From Algoriphagus hitonicola (GTDB taxonomy: Bacteria; Bacteroidota; Bacteroidia; Cytophagales; Cyclobacteriaceae): a stretch of 64,000 nt of DNA. Positions 15,885-24,940 of this stretch are shown here, in pieces. Both the position numbers and the translations under genes were made by a program. How positions within the stretch are numbered: the first letter of the stretch is position 1; every line of letters begins with the position of its first letter. Under the pieces are notes generated by a model that had not been told where the DNA came from, did not search any database, and was given only the letters and a program-made list of their open reading frames with translations. The stretch covers positions 205,225-269,224 of the forward strand of contig NZ_FOPC01000006.1 in assembly GCF_900113375.1 (NCBI RefSeq), read 5' to 3'.

Positions 15885-16820
15885 TTGAACTCCAGATCAA
15901 AAAATCATCTCTTGACCCAGACTTCATTTCTCATTTTGGTAGTTGGTCCCACTGCTGTGGGAAAAACAGATTTATGTCTAAATCTAGCCAAAAAATTCGA
16001 TACCGAAATTTTATCAAGTGATAGTCGGCAATTTTATCGGGAGATGGAAATCGGGACAGCCAAACCCAGCCCTGAAATTTTAAATCAGGTGCCCCATCAT
16101 TTTATCAACTCACTTTCGATTTGGGAAGATTATGATGTTAAAAGATTTGAACAGGATGCGTTAAAACTACTTGATCAGCTGTTTGACAAAAAGAAGGTGG
16201 TGATCATGACCGGGGGGTCGGGATTATTTGCAGATGCCATTACGGAGGGCTTGGACGAAATACCGGAAATCCCCAAAGAATTTAGAGAGGAAGTAATCCG
16301 AGATTTTGAACAGAAAGGATTGGAGTTTTTGCAAGAAGAACTAGCCCGATTAGACCCGAAGTATTTTGCTCAAGTGGACCAAAAAAATCCTCAGAGACTC
16401 ATGCGGGGAATAGAAGTGGTCAGAGCGACAGAAAAACCTTTTTCGAGTTTTCGACAGAAAGCTAAAGTTAACCGACCTTTTCAAACCATTAAGATCGGAT
16501 TGTATCGGGATCGTGCTGAACTTTACCAGCGAATAGACCAGCGAATGGACGAAATGCTCAATCAAGGTCTTGCTGATGAAGCCAGAAACCTTTTTCCCTT
16601 TAAGCATCTGAACGCACTTCAAACCGTGGGATATCAAGAAATCTTCGGATATCTGGAAGGAAATTATTCCTGGGATGAGGCAGTCCGGTTATTGAAAAGA
16701 AATTCTCGTCGCTATGCCAAGCGCCAATTGACCTGGTTCAGAAAAGATCCTGAAATTCAATGGTTTATTCCAGAACAGGAAGCCGAAATCGAGGAATTTA
16801 TCGCAGCTCAGATTTTCTGA
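15885..16820 (+). CDS. miaA: tRNA dimethylallyltransferase
   Basis: MiaA adds the isopentenyl group to A37 of tRNAs that read UNN codons. The 311-residue protein has the P-loop GPTAVGKT (about 21-28), SSDSRQFYREMEIGTAKP and the NPQRLMRGIEV and LQTVGYQEIFGY stretches. There is no in-frame ATG before the P-loop: an in-frame TAG stands at 15867, and the best start is TTG at 15885 (a second TTG is at 15912). The end overlaps the convergent 111-residue gene by 13 bp. Confidence 0.93.
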   Translation: MNSRSKNHLLTQTSFLILVVGPTAVGKTDLCLNLAKKFDTEILSSDSRQFYREMEIGTAKPSPEILNQVPHHFINSLSIWEDYDVKRFEQDALKLLDQLFDKKKVVIMTGGSGLFADAITEGLDEIPEIPKEFREEVIRDFEQKGLEFLQEELARLDPKYFAQVDQKNPQRLMRGIEVVRATEKPFSSFRQKAKVNRPFQTIKIGLYRDRAELYQRIDQRMDEMLNQGLADEARNLFPFKHLNALQTVGYQEIFGYLEGNYSWDEAVRLLKRNSRRYAKRQLTWFRKDPEIQWFIPEQEAEIEEFIAAQIF

Positions 16821-17143
16821 AACCCAGCGATTTTGGCCACCCAGTTATAAGGAGCTTTTTTAATCAGTTGATTGTAGTGTAATCGGTTGATCTGCAATTC
16901 ACGGATAACTTTTAGGCATTCTTCTTTTTGGCTTTTTTTCAGCTCTGCTGTTTTTATTTTTTGAAGGATGATCTCTGGGTCTGTAATTTCTCCGGCTACC
17001 AAGCCAAGTTGCGGAATAGCCAAACTCAAATTTGCAATCAGTTCTCGCTGGAGATTATGCCGTTTTTGAAGGGAGTTTTTTACAGTCAGAAAAAAGAGGA
17101 GGCAAGCGCCTCCTACGGTCAGAAATAAGGGGATAAAGCCCAT
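16808..17143 (-). CDS. Small membrane-anchored protein, unknown function
   Basis: A 111-residue protein with one N-terminal membrane segment (about 4-22) and a basic, helical cytoplasmic or periplasmic part rich in Lys, Glu and Gln. It is 4 bp after pfkA, so probably co-transcribed with it, and its 3' end overlaps that of miaA. No recognised domain. Confidence 0.65.
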   Translation of the reverse strand: MGFIPLFLTVGGACLLFFLTVKNSLQKRHNLQRELIANLSLAIPQLGLVAGEITDPEIILQKIKTAELKKSQKEECLKVIRELQINRLHYNQLIKKAPYNWVAKIAGFQKI

Positions 17144-17147
17144 GTGA

Positions 17148-18122
17148 TTAAATACTTAAAATGTCGATAAGTTTGAGATGATCTTCGATCAAGGGTTTGG
17201 TTTTTCCGATACAATCCGTAAATGGGGTATACACCACTTCTTGATTCATCACTCCGGCCATGCAGGAGGATTTCCCGATAAGAAGTCCTTCTACTGCAGC
17301 CATTCCACACCTACTGGCTAAAACACGATCTCTGGCCGTAGGGTTTCCTCCTCGTTGAATATGTCCTAAAGTAGTTACTTTAAACTCTTTACTTTCGTCC
17401 TTGATCTTAGATTTAATCTTAGCCATAATTTCTTCCGCATTTCCTTCATCATCACCTTCGGCTACAACGATGATGCTGGAAGATTTGGATTTACGAAGGT
17501 TTTTGAGGGATTTGACCACGGCATCCAGATCGGTAGCGGTCTCTGGCACCATGACAAACTCAGCTCCACCACCGATACCCGATTCCACCGCCAAAAATCC
17601 CGCATCTCTTCCCATCACTTCTATAAAAAATATTCGATCATGAGCGGCTGCAGTATCCCGGATTTTATCGATCGCCTCCAGAGCCGTATTGACTGCAGTA
17701 TCAAACCCTATGGTGTAATCGGTTCCATAAATATCATTGTCTATAGTTCCGGGACAGCCGACTACAGGGATACCAAATTCCTCATTAAAAATTTTTGCTC
17801 CCGTAAAAGTTCCGTCACCACCGATGGCAATCAATCCCTCAATCCCTAAGGCTTTTAAGTTTTCAAATGCTTTTTTTCTTCCTTCTGGAGTTTTAAATTT
17901 TTCGGATCGGGCAGATTTTAAGATTGTACCACCCCGCTGTACAATATTACTGACGGAGTAAGAATGCATACGTTTGATTTCTCCGTCAATCATTCCTTCA
18001 TATCCCCGGTATATTCCATATACTTCCAGTCCTTTAAAAATCGCCGTTCGGACTACTGCCCGAACGCAAGCATTCATTCCTGGACTATCACCGCCGGAGG
18101 TAAAAACAGCAATTTTTTTCAT
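17148..18122 (-). CDS. pfkA: ATP-dependent 6-phosphofructokinase
   Basis: Phosphorylates fructose 6-phosphate, the committed step of glycolysis. The 324-residue length is that of bacterial PfkA. Seen motifs are TSGGDSPGMNA at 8-18, GGDGTFTGA at 101-109, the catalytic TIDND at 126-130 and MGRDAGFLA. The Gly in the GGDGT motif points to ATP rather than pyrophosphate as donor. Confidence 0.96.
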   Translation of the reverse strand: MKKIAVFTSGGDSPGMNACVRAVVRTAIFKGLEVYGIYRGYEGMIDGEIKRMHSYSVSNIVQRGGTILKSARSEKFKTPEGRKKAFENLKALGIEGLIAIGGDGTFTGAKIFNEEFGIPVVGCPGTIDNDIYGTDYTIGFDTAVNTALEAIDKIRDTAAAHDRIFFIEVMGRDAGFLAVESGIGGGAEFVMVPETATDLDAVVKSLKNLRKSKSSSIIVVAEGDDEGNAEEIMAKIKSKIKDESKEFKVTTLGHIQRGGNPTARDRVLASRCGMAAVEGLLIGKSSCMAGVMNQEVVYTPFTDCIGKTKPLIEDHLKLIDILSI

Positions 18123-18251
18123 CTGTTTATAATTTGTTTTTAGAGGTCAGATGGAATCTCGCACATTTTACAATCATTCCCCTGTGTGTCGCTTGCGTCG
18201 TGCTCGATTTCATGTGTCTATCATTGAATTTTAAAGGTCTCATAGCCTGTC

Positions 18252-18275
18252 CCGTCCCGATTTATCGGGTTACGG
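18252..18275. repeat. REP-like palindrome, copy 1
   Basis: Core CCCGAT-TT-ATCGGG at 18256-18269, with flanks CCGT and ACGG extending the stem after a TT bulge. Confidence 0.65.
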
Positions 18276-18288
18276 CAGAATCTCGCAG

Positions 18289-18315
18289 GGTAGCCCCGAT
18301 AGATCGGGACATACC
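18289..18315. repeat. REP-like palindrome, copy 2
   Basis: Core CCCGAT-AG-ATCGGG at 18295-18308, with flanks GGTA and TACC that also pair. Same core as copies 1 and 3, different flanks. Confidence 0.65.
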
Positions 18316-18480
18316 AGTGTGTGACTTTTTAGTCATGCTCGATTTCATATCTATAGGTTTTTAAGCACCCAAAAATAGGGATTAAACAAGGAATGCCGTA
18401 GTTTCTTGATTGAATTAACTGTAAAATTTCTGTATTGATCTGTTAATATAAAATTCGAGTTTTAATCTACTGAATATCAA

Positions 18481-19371
18481 ATGAATACCCGAACTTTAAA
18501 AAAATCTGGATTTGAAGTTTCCGAAATTTCCTTGGGATGTATGTCTCTTCCTTCGGAAAAAATCAAGGCCGAAAAAATTATTAAAACCGCCTTGGAAGGT
18601 GGAATAAAGTTATTCGATACAGCTGACTTGTATCAAAAAGGGCAAAATGAATCGCTGCTTGGAGAAATTCTGAAATCTTCCCGGAAAGAATTGATTTTGG
18701 CCACCAAAGTGGGAAACCAATGGCGTTCGGATGGAAGTGGCTGGGATTGGAATCCTAGAAAAGAATATATTCTTAGAGCTGTGGAGGAAAGCTTAACACG
18801 ACTAAAAACCGACTACATTGATCTGTACCAGCTTCACGGTGGTACGATGGATGATCCTTGGGAAGAGAAGCTTGAGGCATTTGAACTATTGAAAAGTCAA
18901 GGAAAAATCCGAGCCTATGGGATTTCCTCCATTCGGCCCAATGTCATCCGAAAAGTTATGACTTCTTATCCCCCCGCTACTGTAATGATGCAATACAGTC
19001 CACTGGACCGGAGGCCTGAGGAAATGGTTTTTCCGGCTTTGGAGCAATCCGATACGCGGGTATTGGTTCGGGGCGCTTTTGCCAAAGGTTTTTTACTAGA
19101 TAAACCAGCTTCAGCGTATTTGGGATACAATCCTAATCAAGTAGCTAAATTTCAACAGGCCATCCAACAAACAGGGCTAAGACCGGAAGCGGTATTGATT
19201 GCTTTTGGACTTGTTCAGCCGGCAGTAGCGTCTCTAGTGATCGGGGCAAGTTCGCCGGAGCAGGTCAGCAAAATCATTCGCGGCTGGAAGGAAAGTAAGG
19301 GTATTGACGAAAATTTGATCAAGAATTTAAGGAGAAAATTACCCACTAATCACTATCAATCGCATCGTTGA
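18481..19371 (+). CDS. Aldo/keto reductase
   Basis: A 296-residue NADPH-dependent TIM-barrel oxidoreductase. The catalytic tetrad is visible: Asp46 (LFDTADLY), Tyr51, Lys76 (LATKVG) and His119 (YQLHGG). The C-terminal cofactor stretch is VIGASSPEQ. Closest in style to the YdhF/Tas-like general group. Substrate cannot be told. It stands alone with an 18360-18480 AT-rich upstream region. Confidence 0.9.
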   Translation: MNTRTLKKSGFEVSEISLGCMSLPSEKIKAEKIIKTALEGGIKLFDTADLYQKGQNESLLGEILKSSRKELILATKVGNQWRSDGSGWDWNPRKEYILRAVEESLTRLKTDYIDLYQLHGGTMDDPWEEKLEAFELLKSQGKIRAYGISSIRPNVIRKVMTSYPPATVMMQYSPLDRRPEEMVFPALEQSDTRVLVRGAFAKGFLLDKPASAYLGYNPNQVAKFQQAIQQTGLRPEAVLIAFGLVQPAVASLVIGASSPEQVSKIIRGWKESKGIDENLIKNLRRKLPTNHYQSHR

Positions 19372-19444
19372 ATAATGTTTTTGCCCCTGCAGTTTAATTC
19401 TTGTATTTTTCTGCTCGAAGATCACCCAAAAGAAATATAACCCT

Positions 19445-21622
19445 ATGAGAAAGATTAAATTATGGCTCCTCCTGTGCGGATGGAGCTTTTTGGCGATGGC
19501 CTGTCAAAAATCAGAAATCCAAGCTTGGGAAGAACAGGCCAAACAGGTAGAGATTATAAGAGATGACTTTGGTGTACCACATATTTATGGCAAAACTGAT
19601 GCGGACGCGGTATTTGGACTACTCTATGCCCAGTGCGAGGATGATTTTAGGAGAGTAGAACGAAATTACATTTGGGCTATCGGTAGATTGGCTGAGTTGG
19701 AAGGGGAGGGGGCTATTTACTCTGACCTGAGAGCAAAAATGTACATGACTGAGGAGGAAGCCAAGGAAGCGTATGAGTCGGCGCCCGATTGGCTGAGGGA
19801 GCTTTGTCAGGCCTTTGCCGATGGGGTGAATTATTACCTGCATACCCATCCTGAAGTCGAGCCAAAGGTCATTACCCGATATGAGCCTTGGTTTCCTATG
19901 TACTTTTTTGAAGGGTCAATCGGAGGAGATATCGAGCGGATATCTACGAGAAGGATTCAGGCTTTTTATGAAAATGAAGAGGCTTTGGCTTTAAGTAAGT
20001 ATGGAGATGGACTTCATCATCCTGATCCTTATGAGGAGCCAAAGGGCTCTAATGGTATTGTGGTTTCTGGAGAATTGACCGAATCGGGAAATGCTATGCT
20101 ATTGATCAATCCGCATACCTCCTTTTATTTCAGACCGGAAGTGCATGTGGTCAGTGAGGAGGGGTTGAATGCTTACGGTGCCGTGACTTGGGGTCAGTTC
20201 TTCGTTTATCAAGGGTTCAATGAAAAAACAGGGTGGATTCATACTTCAACCTTTGTCGATTTCATTGATGAATTTGAAGAGGAAATTGTCCAGGAAGGAA
20301 ATAAACTTCATTATCGATATGGGGATGAGGTTCGCTCGGTTGATAGTGTAAAAGTAAGTTTGGATTACTTGGTTGGAGATAGTTTGCAGTCTCAGGATTT
20401 TACATTTTACCGAACCCATCATGGACCGATTACGCATAAAATCGACGATAAATGGGTCGCCACCAAAATCAACTGGGATCCGGTCAATGCCCTAATTCAG
20501 AGCTTTACAAGGACTAAACTTGCTAATTATGAAGAGTTTAGAGAAATGATGGATATCCGAACCAATTCCTCTAACAACACTGTTTTTGCAGATTCGGAAG
20601 GAAATATTGGCTATTTCCACGGAAATTTTATTCCAAAGCGAAGTCCAGACTTTGATTTTTCCCGTCCCGTCGATGGATCTGATCCCAATACTGACTGGCA
20701 GGGTTTGCACACCGTGGATGAAAGTATCACGATTCTCAATCCGGCAACCGGGTGGATTCAAAACTGTAACTCGACTCCGTTTACTGCGGCAGGTCCCTAC
20801 AGCCCTAAACGAGAAGATTACCCTCCTTACATGGCTCCAGATCAGGAAAACTTCAGGGGAATCCATGCTGTTGTGTTATTGGAAAATGCCAAAAATCTGA
20901 CTTTGGATTCCTTTCGGGAATTGGCCTATGATCCATTTATTCCGGCATTTGCGCGATTGATTCCCGCGCTGATCACAGCCCATCAAAAGCAAGGAGGTAA
21001 TCCGGAAACCCAGAAAGCGATTGCAATTTTGAGCGATTGGGATTTCCGCACCGGAAAAGAATCTGTTGCGACAAGTCTAGCGCATTTTTATGCCAACAAT
21101 TACCAACGAGAATTCAGAGATTTGAACCAGTTGACGGAGAATGAAAAATTGGAAGCTCACTCAGACCCCCAAGTGCAAAAAAATATGGTTGCTGTGCTTG
21201 AGGAAACCCTCCGTCAAATGGAGGAGGATTTTGGAACATGGGACACGCCTTGGGGCGAAATCAACCGCTTCCAGAGGTTATCGGGCGATATTGATTTGAA
21301 GTACGATGACGATCAACCGTATATCCCTGTGGGAATGGCCTCAGGACGCTGGGGAGCTTTGGCTTCTTTTGGAGCTTCGACCAAGGAAGGAACCAAACGA
21401 TTGTATGGAAGCTCGGGCAATAGCTTTGTGGCAGTGGTGGAGTTTGGAGAGAAGGTTCGAGCCAAAAGTATTTTGGCAGGCGGTCAAAATTCCGATCCTA
21501 AATCTCCTCATTTCTTAGATCAAGCCCAACGCTATGCCGATGGGGATTTTAAGGATGTCGCTTTTTATTCTGAGGATGTTCAGAAGCGGGCGAAGGAAAA
21601 ATATCATCCGGGGAAAAGATAG
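19445..21622 (+). CDS. Penicillin acylase family lipoprotein (Ntn hydrolase)
   Basis: Members cleave amide bonds of beta-lactams or acyl-homoserine lactones. The 725-residue precursor has a lipobox (LAMAC, Cys20), an alpha-chain region with the RDDFGVPHIYG stretch, and the autoprocessing site KGSNG, where Gly201/Ser202 makes Ser202 the N-terminal nucleophile of the beta chain. A lipid anchor on a penicillin acylase is less usual. The substrate (lactone signals, cyclic amides or peptides) is not predictable. A strong terminator follows. Confidence 0.88.
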   Translation: MRKIKLWLLLCGWSFLAMACQKSEIQAWEEQAKQVEIIRDDFGVPHIYGKTDADAVFGLLYAQCEDDFRRVERNYIWAIGRLAELEGEGAIYSDLRAKMYMTEEEAKEAYESAPDWLRELCQAFADGVNYYLHTHPEVEPKVITRYEPWFPMYFFEGSIGGDIERISTRRIQAFYENEEALALSKYGDGLHHPDPYEEPKGSNGIVVSGELTESGNAMLLINPHTSFYFRPEVHVVSEEGLNAYGAVTWGQFFVYQGFNEKTGWIHTSTFVDFIDEFEEEIVQEGNKLHYRYGDEVRSVDSVKVSLDYLVGDSLQSQDFTFYRTHHGPITHKIDDKWVATKINWDPVNALIQSFTRTKLANYEEFREMMDIRTNSSNNTVFADSEGNIGYFHGNFIPKRSPDFDFSRPVDGSDPNTDWQGLHTVDESITILNPATGWIQNCNSTPFTAAGPYSPKREDYPPYMAPDQENFRGIHAVVLLENAKNLTLDSFRELAYDPFIPAFARLIPALITAHQKQGGNPETQKAIAILSDWDFRTGKESVATSLAHFYANNYQREFRDLNQLTENEKLEAHSDPQVQKNMVAVLEETLRQMEEDFGTWDTPWGEINRFQRLSGDIDLKYDDDQPYIPVGMASGRWGALASFGASTKEGTKRLYGSSGNSFVAVVEFGEKVRAKSILAGGQNSDPKSPHFLDQAQRYADGDFKDVAFYSEDVQKRAKEKYHPGKR

Positions 21623-21633
21623 CAATTCTGCAT

Positions 21634-21675
21634 CCAAAGCGGGAAAACGTAAAGTTAACCCGCTTTGGTTTTTTT
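21634..21675 (+). terminator. Terminator after the acylase gene, overlapping a convergent gene
   Basis: CCAAAGCGGG (21634-21643) pairs perfectly with CCCGCTTTGG (21659-21668), with a 15-nt loop and seven T. The right arm and T-run are also the last codons of the convergent gene (KKTKAG). Confidence 0.88.
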
Positions 21676-22173
21676 CATAAGATCAGAGAAAAATGATTTC
21701 AACTTTACTCCGTCTTCATTACTGATTCGATGATTTTTGAGCACCTGACCAATCATTTGGTGAAGTTCATCAAATGGTTTTTGATCTTTGAGATGTTCGT
21801 TTTTTTGAATCCACTGGTTGAGCTTAAAAACCTCATAAGTATTGACTTCTCCGCTTGCAAGTATTCCTTCAAAAAGTCCGTGAAGGAAAAATAAATTGAG
21901 TTTTTCATCCTCATGAGCTCCGGTTTTTTTCAAGAAATCATTCAAAATGTCTTTAAGGTCTGCGATTTCTTCATTGGTTACAATTCCCGATTGAATGATG
22001 GGGTTGACCTGTTCGTGCAGCACCTTAAATTCCTCTTGTTCACACAGGTGCTCATGATTTTCGCACCAGGTTTTTAATTTGTCAAATTCATTTTTATTGA
22101 CATGCCCATCAAGGGAAATCCCATAGATCAGCCCTGCCAATTCATAGGCTACATTTTGGATTTGAGTTTTCAT
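21655..22173 (-). CDS. TerB-like tandem-domain protein
   Basis: A 172-residue acidic helical protein made of two similar halves (about 8-80 and 95-170), each with a pattern such as GxVNxxExxKLxxWxxxxxHL and a second ISxEDxxxLKxFF part. This resembles TerB/DUF533-like helical repeats that bind metals or nucleic-acid enzymes, but I give no firm family. The start was set at the ATG at 22173 (MKTQIQN); the longer version from 22245 adds a hydrophobic stretch unlike the rest. The last codons overlap a transcription terminator. Confidence 0.65.
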   Translation of the reverse strand: MKTQIQNVAYELAGLIYGISLDGHVNKNEFDKLKTWCENHEHLCEQEEFKVLHEQVNPIIQSGIVTNEEIADLKDILNDFLKKTGAHEDEKLNLFFLHGLFEGILASGEVNTYEVFKLNQWIQKNEHLKDQKPFDELHQMIGQVLKNHRISNEDGVKLKSFFSDLMKKTKAG

Positions 22174-22198
22174 TTTGGTTAGATTAAATAATTGAAGA

Positions 22199-22393
22199 TC
22201 AATAAAATAGTAAGTGTAAATTAATGAAATTGTTGGGATGTTCACTGGATTTATCTTCTAAATCTGCAATAAAGTCTGCAGCTATGTTTAATTTGGTTTG
22301 TCCACTTTCGAACAAAAAATGTTCGCTATTCTTAGGATAAAATCTAGAAAATAGCTCATAACGTCCTTCTGGACCTGTTTTTTGGATTGGCAC
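22199..22393 (-). CDS. Possible small protein (64 residues)
   Basis: A frame with protein-like composition (GRYELFSRFYPKNSEH, LNIAADFIADLEDKS) that would start with GTG. It lies 26 bp upstream of the TerB-like gene on the same strand. No family is recognised and there is no ATG, so it may be chance; it fills most of the otherwise empty 22174-22430. Confidence 0.3.
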   Translation of the reverse strand: MPIQKTGPEGRYELFSRFYPKNSEHFLFESGQTKLNIAADFIADLEDKSSEHPNNFINLHLLFY

Positions 22394-22430
22394 ACTCTAT
22401 GAATTATTCTTATGAAAAAAAACAAAAGCT

Positions 22431-23123
22431 ATGTTAAGAATGAAAACTACCGCCATAATTCTCTTGCTATTTTTGATGGGCTTTACAGCCCAAGGGCAAG
22501 GAACCGAAACCAGAACTCCGGGTTCATTTACCAAAATCGAATCAGGTGGAAGCTGGGAGGTTTACGTTGCACTAGGTAATCAAGATGAAGTCCGAATAGA
22601 ATCCGGAAATATTGATCTGGACAAAATCTTGACGGAAGTGGATGGGGAAACTCTGAAATTAAAATTGGAACGAGGAAATTACCGAAACGTGGATTTGAAG
22701 TTCTATGTAACCGTCCGAAACCTTGAAGGTCTGGGTAGTTCAGGTTCGGGAGCGATTTTTCTCGATGATGATATCAAATCTGATCAATTGAGTTTAGGAG
22801 TATCTGGCTCGGGTTTGATCCGTCTCAAAAATGTATTTGCATACAAACTCAGTGCTGCAATCAGCGGTTCCGGTGATATCATCCTAGATGGTGGAAAGGT
22901 GGAGGAACTTAAAATCGCCCAATCCGGATCGGGAGATTTTGAAGGAATTGAATTGAATGCAAAGGAGGTTTCGATTTCAAAAAGCGGCTCAGGAGATTCC
23001 TATATTACTGCCGAGGAAAGCCTCAAGGTTTCTTCTTCAGGATCGGGAGATGTGATTTTCCGGGGAAATCCAGCTACTCAGACGGTTTCGATGAGTGGTT
23101 CATCAAAGCTGATTAAAGACTGA
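22431..23123 (+). CDS. Secreted DUF2807 (GIN-domain) protein
   Basis: A 230-residue protein with a signal peptide (about 4-25) and a DUF2807 domain, a repetitive beta-helix fold common in Bacteroidota. The repeats are marked by SGSG turns: GSSGSGAIF, SGSGLIRL, SGSGDIIL, SGSGDFEG, SGSGDSYI, SGSGDVIF. ATG codons at 22431 and 22440 are both possible. Probably periplasmic or on the cell surface; function unknown. Followed by a bidirectional terminator shared with the convergent bestrophin gene. Confidence 0.85.
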   Translation: MLRMKTTAIILLLFLMGFTAQGQGTETRTPGSFTKIESGGSWEVYVALGNQDEVRIESGNIDLDKILTEVDGETLKLKLERGNYRNVDLKFYVTVRNLEGLGSSGSGAIFLDDDIKSDQLSLGVSGSGLIRLKNVFAYKLSAAISGSGDIILDGGKVEELKIAQSGSGDFEGIELNAKEVSISKSGSGDSYITAEESLKVSSSGSGDVIFRGNPATQTVSMSGSSKLIKD

Positions 23124-23149
23124 AGAAAAATCAATTCTTAAATAAACCG

Positions 23150-23186
23150 CAAACCCGAGCTTTCGCATAGACTCGGGTTTTTTTTA
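23150..23186. terminator. Bidirectional terminator
   Basis: AAACCCGAG (23151-23159) and CTCGGGTTT (23172-23180) with T on one side and A on the other, between two convergent genes. It touches the last codon of the bestrophin gene. Confidence 0.85.
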
Positions 23187-24170
23187 GAGCAAAAATCCAT
23201 TTTCTACCGGGTAGGGAGGAGGAATGTCTTTTTCATCGAGCATTTCCAAAAGATCAATTTCTATTCCTCTGGAAATGGAGGAAATCGGCACGTCATTATA
23301 TGCTGCCTCAAAGGGGTTTTCGGAGTAATCTCCGATTCGATCTACCAATAAAAACACCCAAATGATTATTGCCGAAAAGGGAACGGTCAACCAATAATGT
23401 AGATCAGAGGTCTTTCCAAAAATATCCAATAAGCCAAAAGGAATCAGCATACAGAAGATATAAGTAATCCAAAGTCCCGTAGAGGCATATTGTCTAGGAA
23501 AAGGGAAGTTTTTTATGCGTTCGCTTTTTCCTTGCAGGTCATAGAGTTTTCCGATCAATCCATGCAAATACACTTGCTTATAATCCGAAAGCTTATCCTC
23601 CAAGTGGATTTTTTCCAGTTCCAGAGATTGGTTTTTCAGAAGTTGAGTCGGCAAATTGGTATAGCGCAAGAGTATATCAAGCTCAACCGGATTGAGGTAT
23701 CGCTGAATTTCAGGCACCACGCCATCTTGACATTCCTTTTGGAAATGTGGCGTAAAAACTAATTTCTCTGTGGGACCATTGTGCTCCCAGGATTTGCCTT
23801 TTCGCATGGCATGTTTTAGAGCCAAAACCCAAGCTAAGTGACGATAAATCATTGACTGCTTCCATTCTTCTTTTACCCAAGGATCCGGAATGGATAAAAT
23901 AGCAGTGGCAAAAGTTCTACTTTCATTGATGACTGCTCCCCAAATCTTGCGGGCTTCCCAAGCTCTATCGTAGGATGAGTTATTTTTGAATCCTAAAAAA
24001 AAGGCAACTGCAATACCGATTACAGAAATCGGCTGCCAAGGAAGAGAAAAAGGAATTCCGGTAAACTCATAAGCAAGAACAATGATGGCCGAATATATAA
24101 ATCCATAAATCAGAGATTTTCGGGACCATCGTACGGTCATCCAAAGGGAATAATGTCGTTTGACATACAT
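23184..24170 (-). CDS. Bestrophin family ion channel
   Basis: A 328-residue membrane protein of the bacterial bestrophin (UPF0187) family. Seen are the N-terminal WxxxRWSRKSL, membrane segments at about 20-37, 47-60, 230-250 and 258-275, and the family stretch FFLGFKNNSSYDRAWEARKIWG. Bacterial homologues form pentameric cation or anion channels. The ion and role are not known here. Confidence 0.9.
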   Translation of the reverse strand: MYVKRHYSLWMTVRWSRKSLIYGFIYSAIIVLAYEFTGIPFSLPWQPISVIGIAVAFFLGFKNNSSYDRAWEARKIWGAVINESRTFATAILSIPDPWVKEEWKQSMIYRHLAWVLALKHAMRKGKSWEHNGPTEKLVFTPHFQKECQDGVVPEIQRYLNPVELDILLRYTNLPTQLLKNQSLELEKIHLEDKLSDYKQVYLHGLIGKLYDLQGKSERIKNFPFPRQYASTGLWITYIFCMLIPFGLLDIFGKTSDLHYWLTVPFSAIIIWVFLLVDRIGDYSENPFEAAYNDVPISSISRGIEIDLLEMLDEKDIPPPYPVENGFLL

Positions 24171-24231
24171 GGCTAAAAACTAATAAGGCTTGGCATTTTC
24201 GTTCAATATCTGAAAATTTCCGGTTTAAACC

Positions 24232-24891
24232 TTATTCCACTGAGCGAACTAGTAATTTTTCGCAGACCTTCTCGCTCAGCGTTTCGGATTGCTGATTTTC
24301 ATAACTCACGATCATACTTTGGTCATAGGTTTCCTTGGATAAAATCTTCAACTCCATTCCTAATTTCAACTTGCGGCTATTCAAAAATTCCAAAAAATCG
24401 CTAGATGAATCCGCTAAAGCCACTAAAATCACCTGATTTCCGGGCTTTACCTGAGATAGGTTTTTGTAATGCAATTCCTGCATACGGCCGTGCTTATCGG
24501 GAATCGGAGAACCATGCGGATCCACAGTCGGAAAGCCAAGCATTTCGTCCATTCGTTCAAAAAACTTTGGTGCATGAATATGTTCTACTTGCTCGGCGAT
24601 TTGATGCACTTCTTCCCAGCCAAATCCCATTTTATTGACCAAAAACATCTCGGTCAGTCGATGTTTTCTAACGATCAAAGCCGCTGTTTTTTTTCCTTTT
24701 TCGGATAAAGTGACAGGCTTGTATTTTTCGTAGTGGACCAAGTCGCTCTTTTGGAGGTTTTTGATCATGCTGTTTACCGTAGGCATACTTACGCCTAGTT
24801 GGCTAGAAAGCTCGGAAATATTGACTTCTCCTTTTTCATGAGTCAGGTTAAAAAGGATTTTCAGGTAGTTCTCTTCAGTACTGGATGCCAT
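24232..24891 (-). CDS. DtxR/MntR-type metal-dependent repressor
   Basis: A 219-residue regulator. An N-terminal winged helix (about 5-65, with the recognition helix region SMPTVNSMIKNLQKS) is followed by the metal-binding dimer domain: His77, Glu81, His96, Glu100, Glu103 and His104 (HQIAEQVEHIHAPKFFERM). A C-terminal FeoA-like part follows at about 150-215. When loaded with Fe(II) or Mn(II), such proteins repress uptake genes. It diverges from the TonB receptor, whose promoter holds a palindrome that would suit it. Confidence 0.92.
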   Translation of the reverse strand: MASSTEENYLKILFNLTHEKGEVNISELSSQLGVSMPTVNSMIKNLQKSDLVHYEKYKPVTLSEKGKKTAALIVRKHRLTEMFLVNKMGFGWEEVHQIAEQVEHIHAPKFFERMDEMLGFPTVDPHGSPIPDKHGRMQELHYKNLSQVKPGNQVILVALADSSSDFLEFLNSRKLKLGMELKILSKETYDQSMIVSYENQQSETLSEKVCEKLLVRSVE

Positions 24892-24940
24892 GTATTAATT
24901 GTTGAAGCGTCTAATATCGAAATTATTTTTGTAAACAATA

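Larger units (their letters stand above)
18154..18354. repeat. Degenerate direct repeat in the pfkA-AKR gap
   Basis: Two copies of a non-coding block, about 18154-18221 and 18278-18354. Both start with GAATCTCGCA and end with TGCTCGATTTCAT followed by TCTAT, and both contain a GTGTGT stretch. Two palindromic hairpins sit between and inside them. The 358-bp gap 18123-18480 holds no convincing gene; this repeat fills most of it. Confidence 0.6.

Noticed and set aside
18134..18364. A 76-codon open frame in the pfkA-AKR gap
   Set aside because: It runs through two palindromic hairpins and both repeat copies and has no protein-like pattern.
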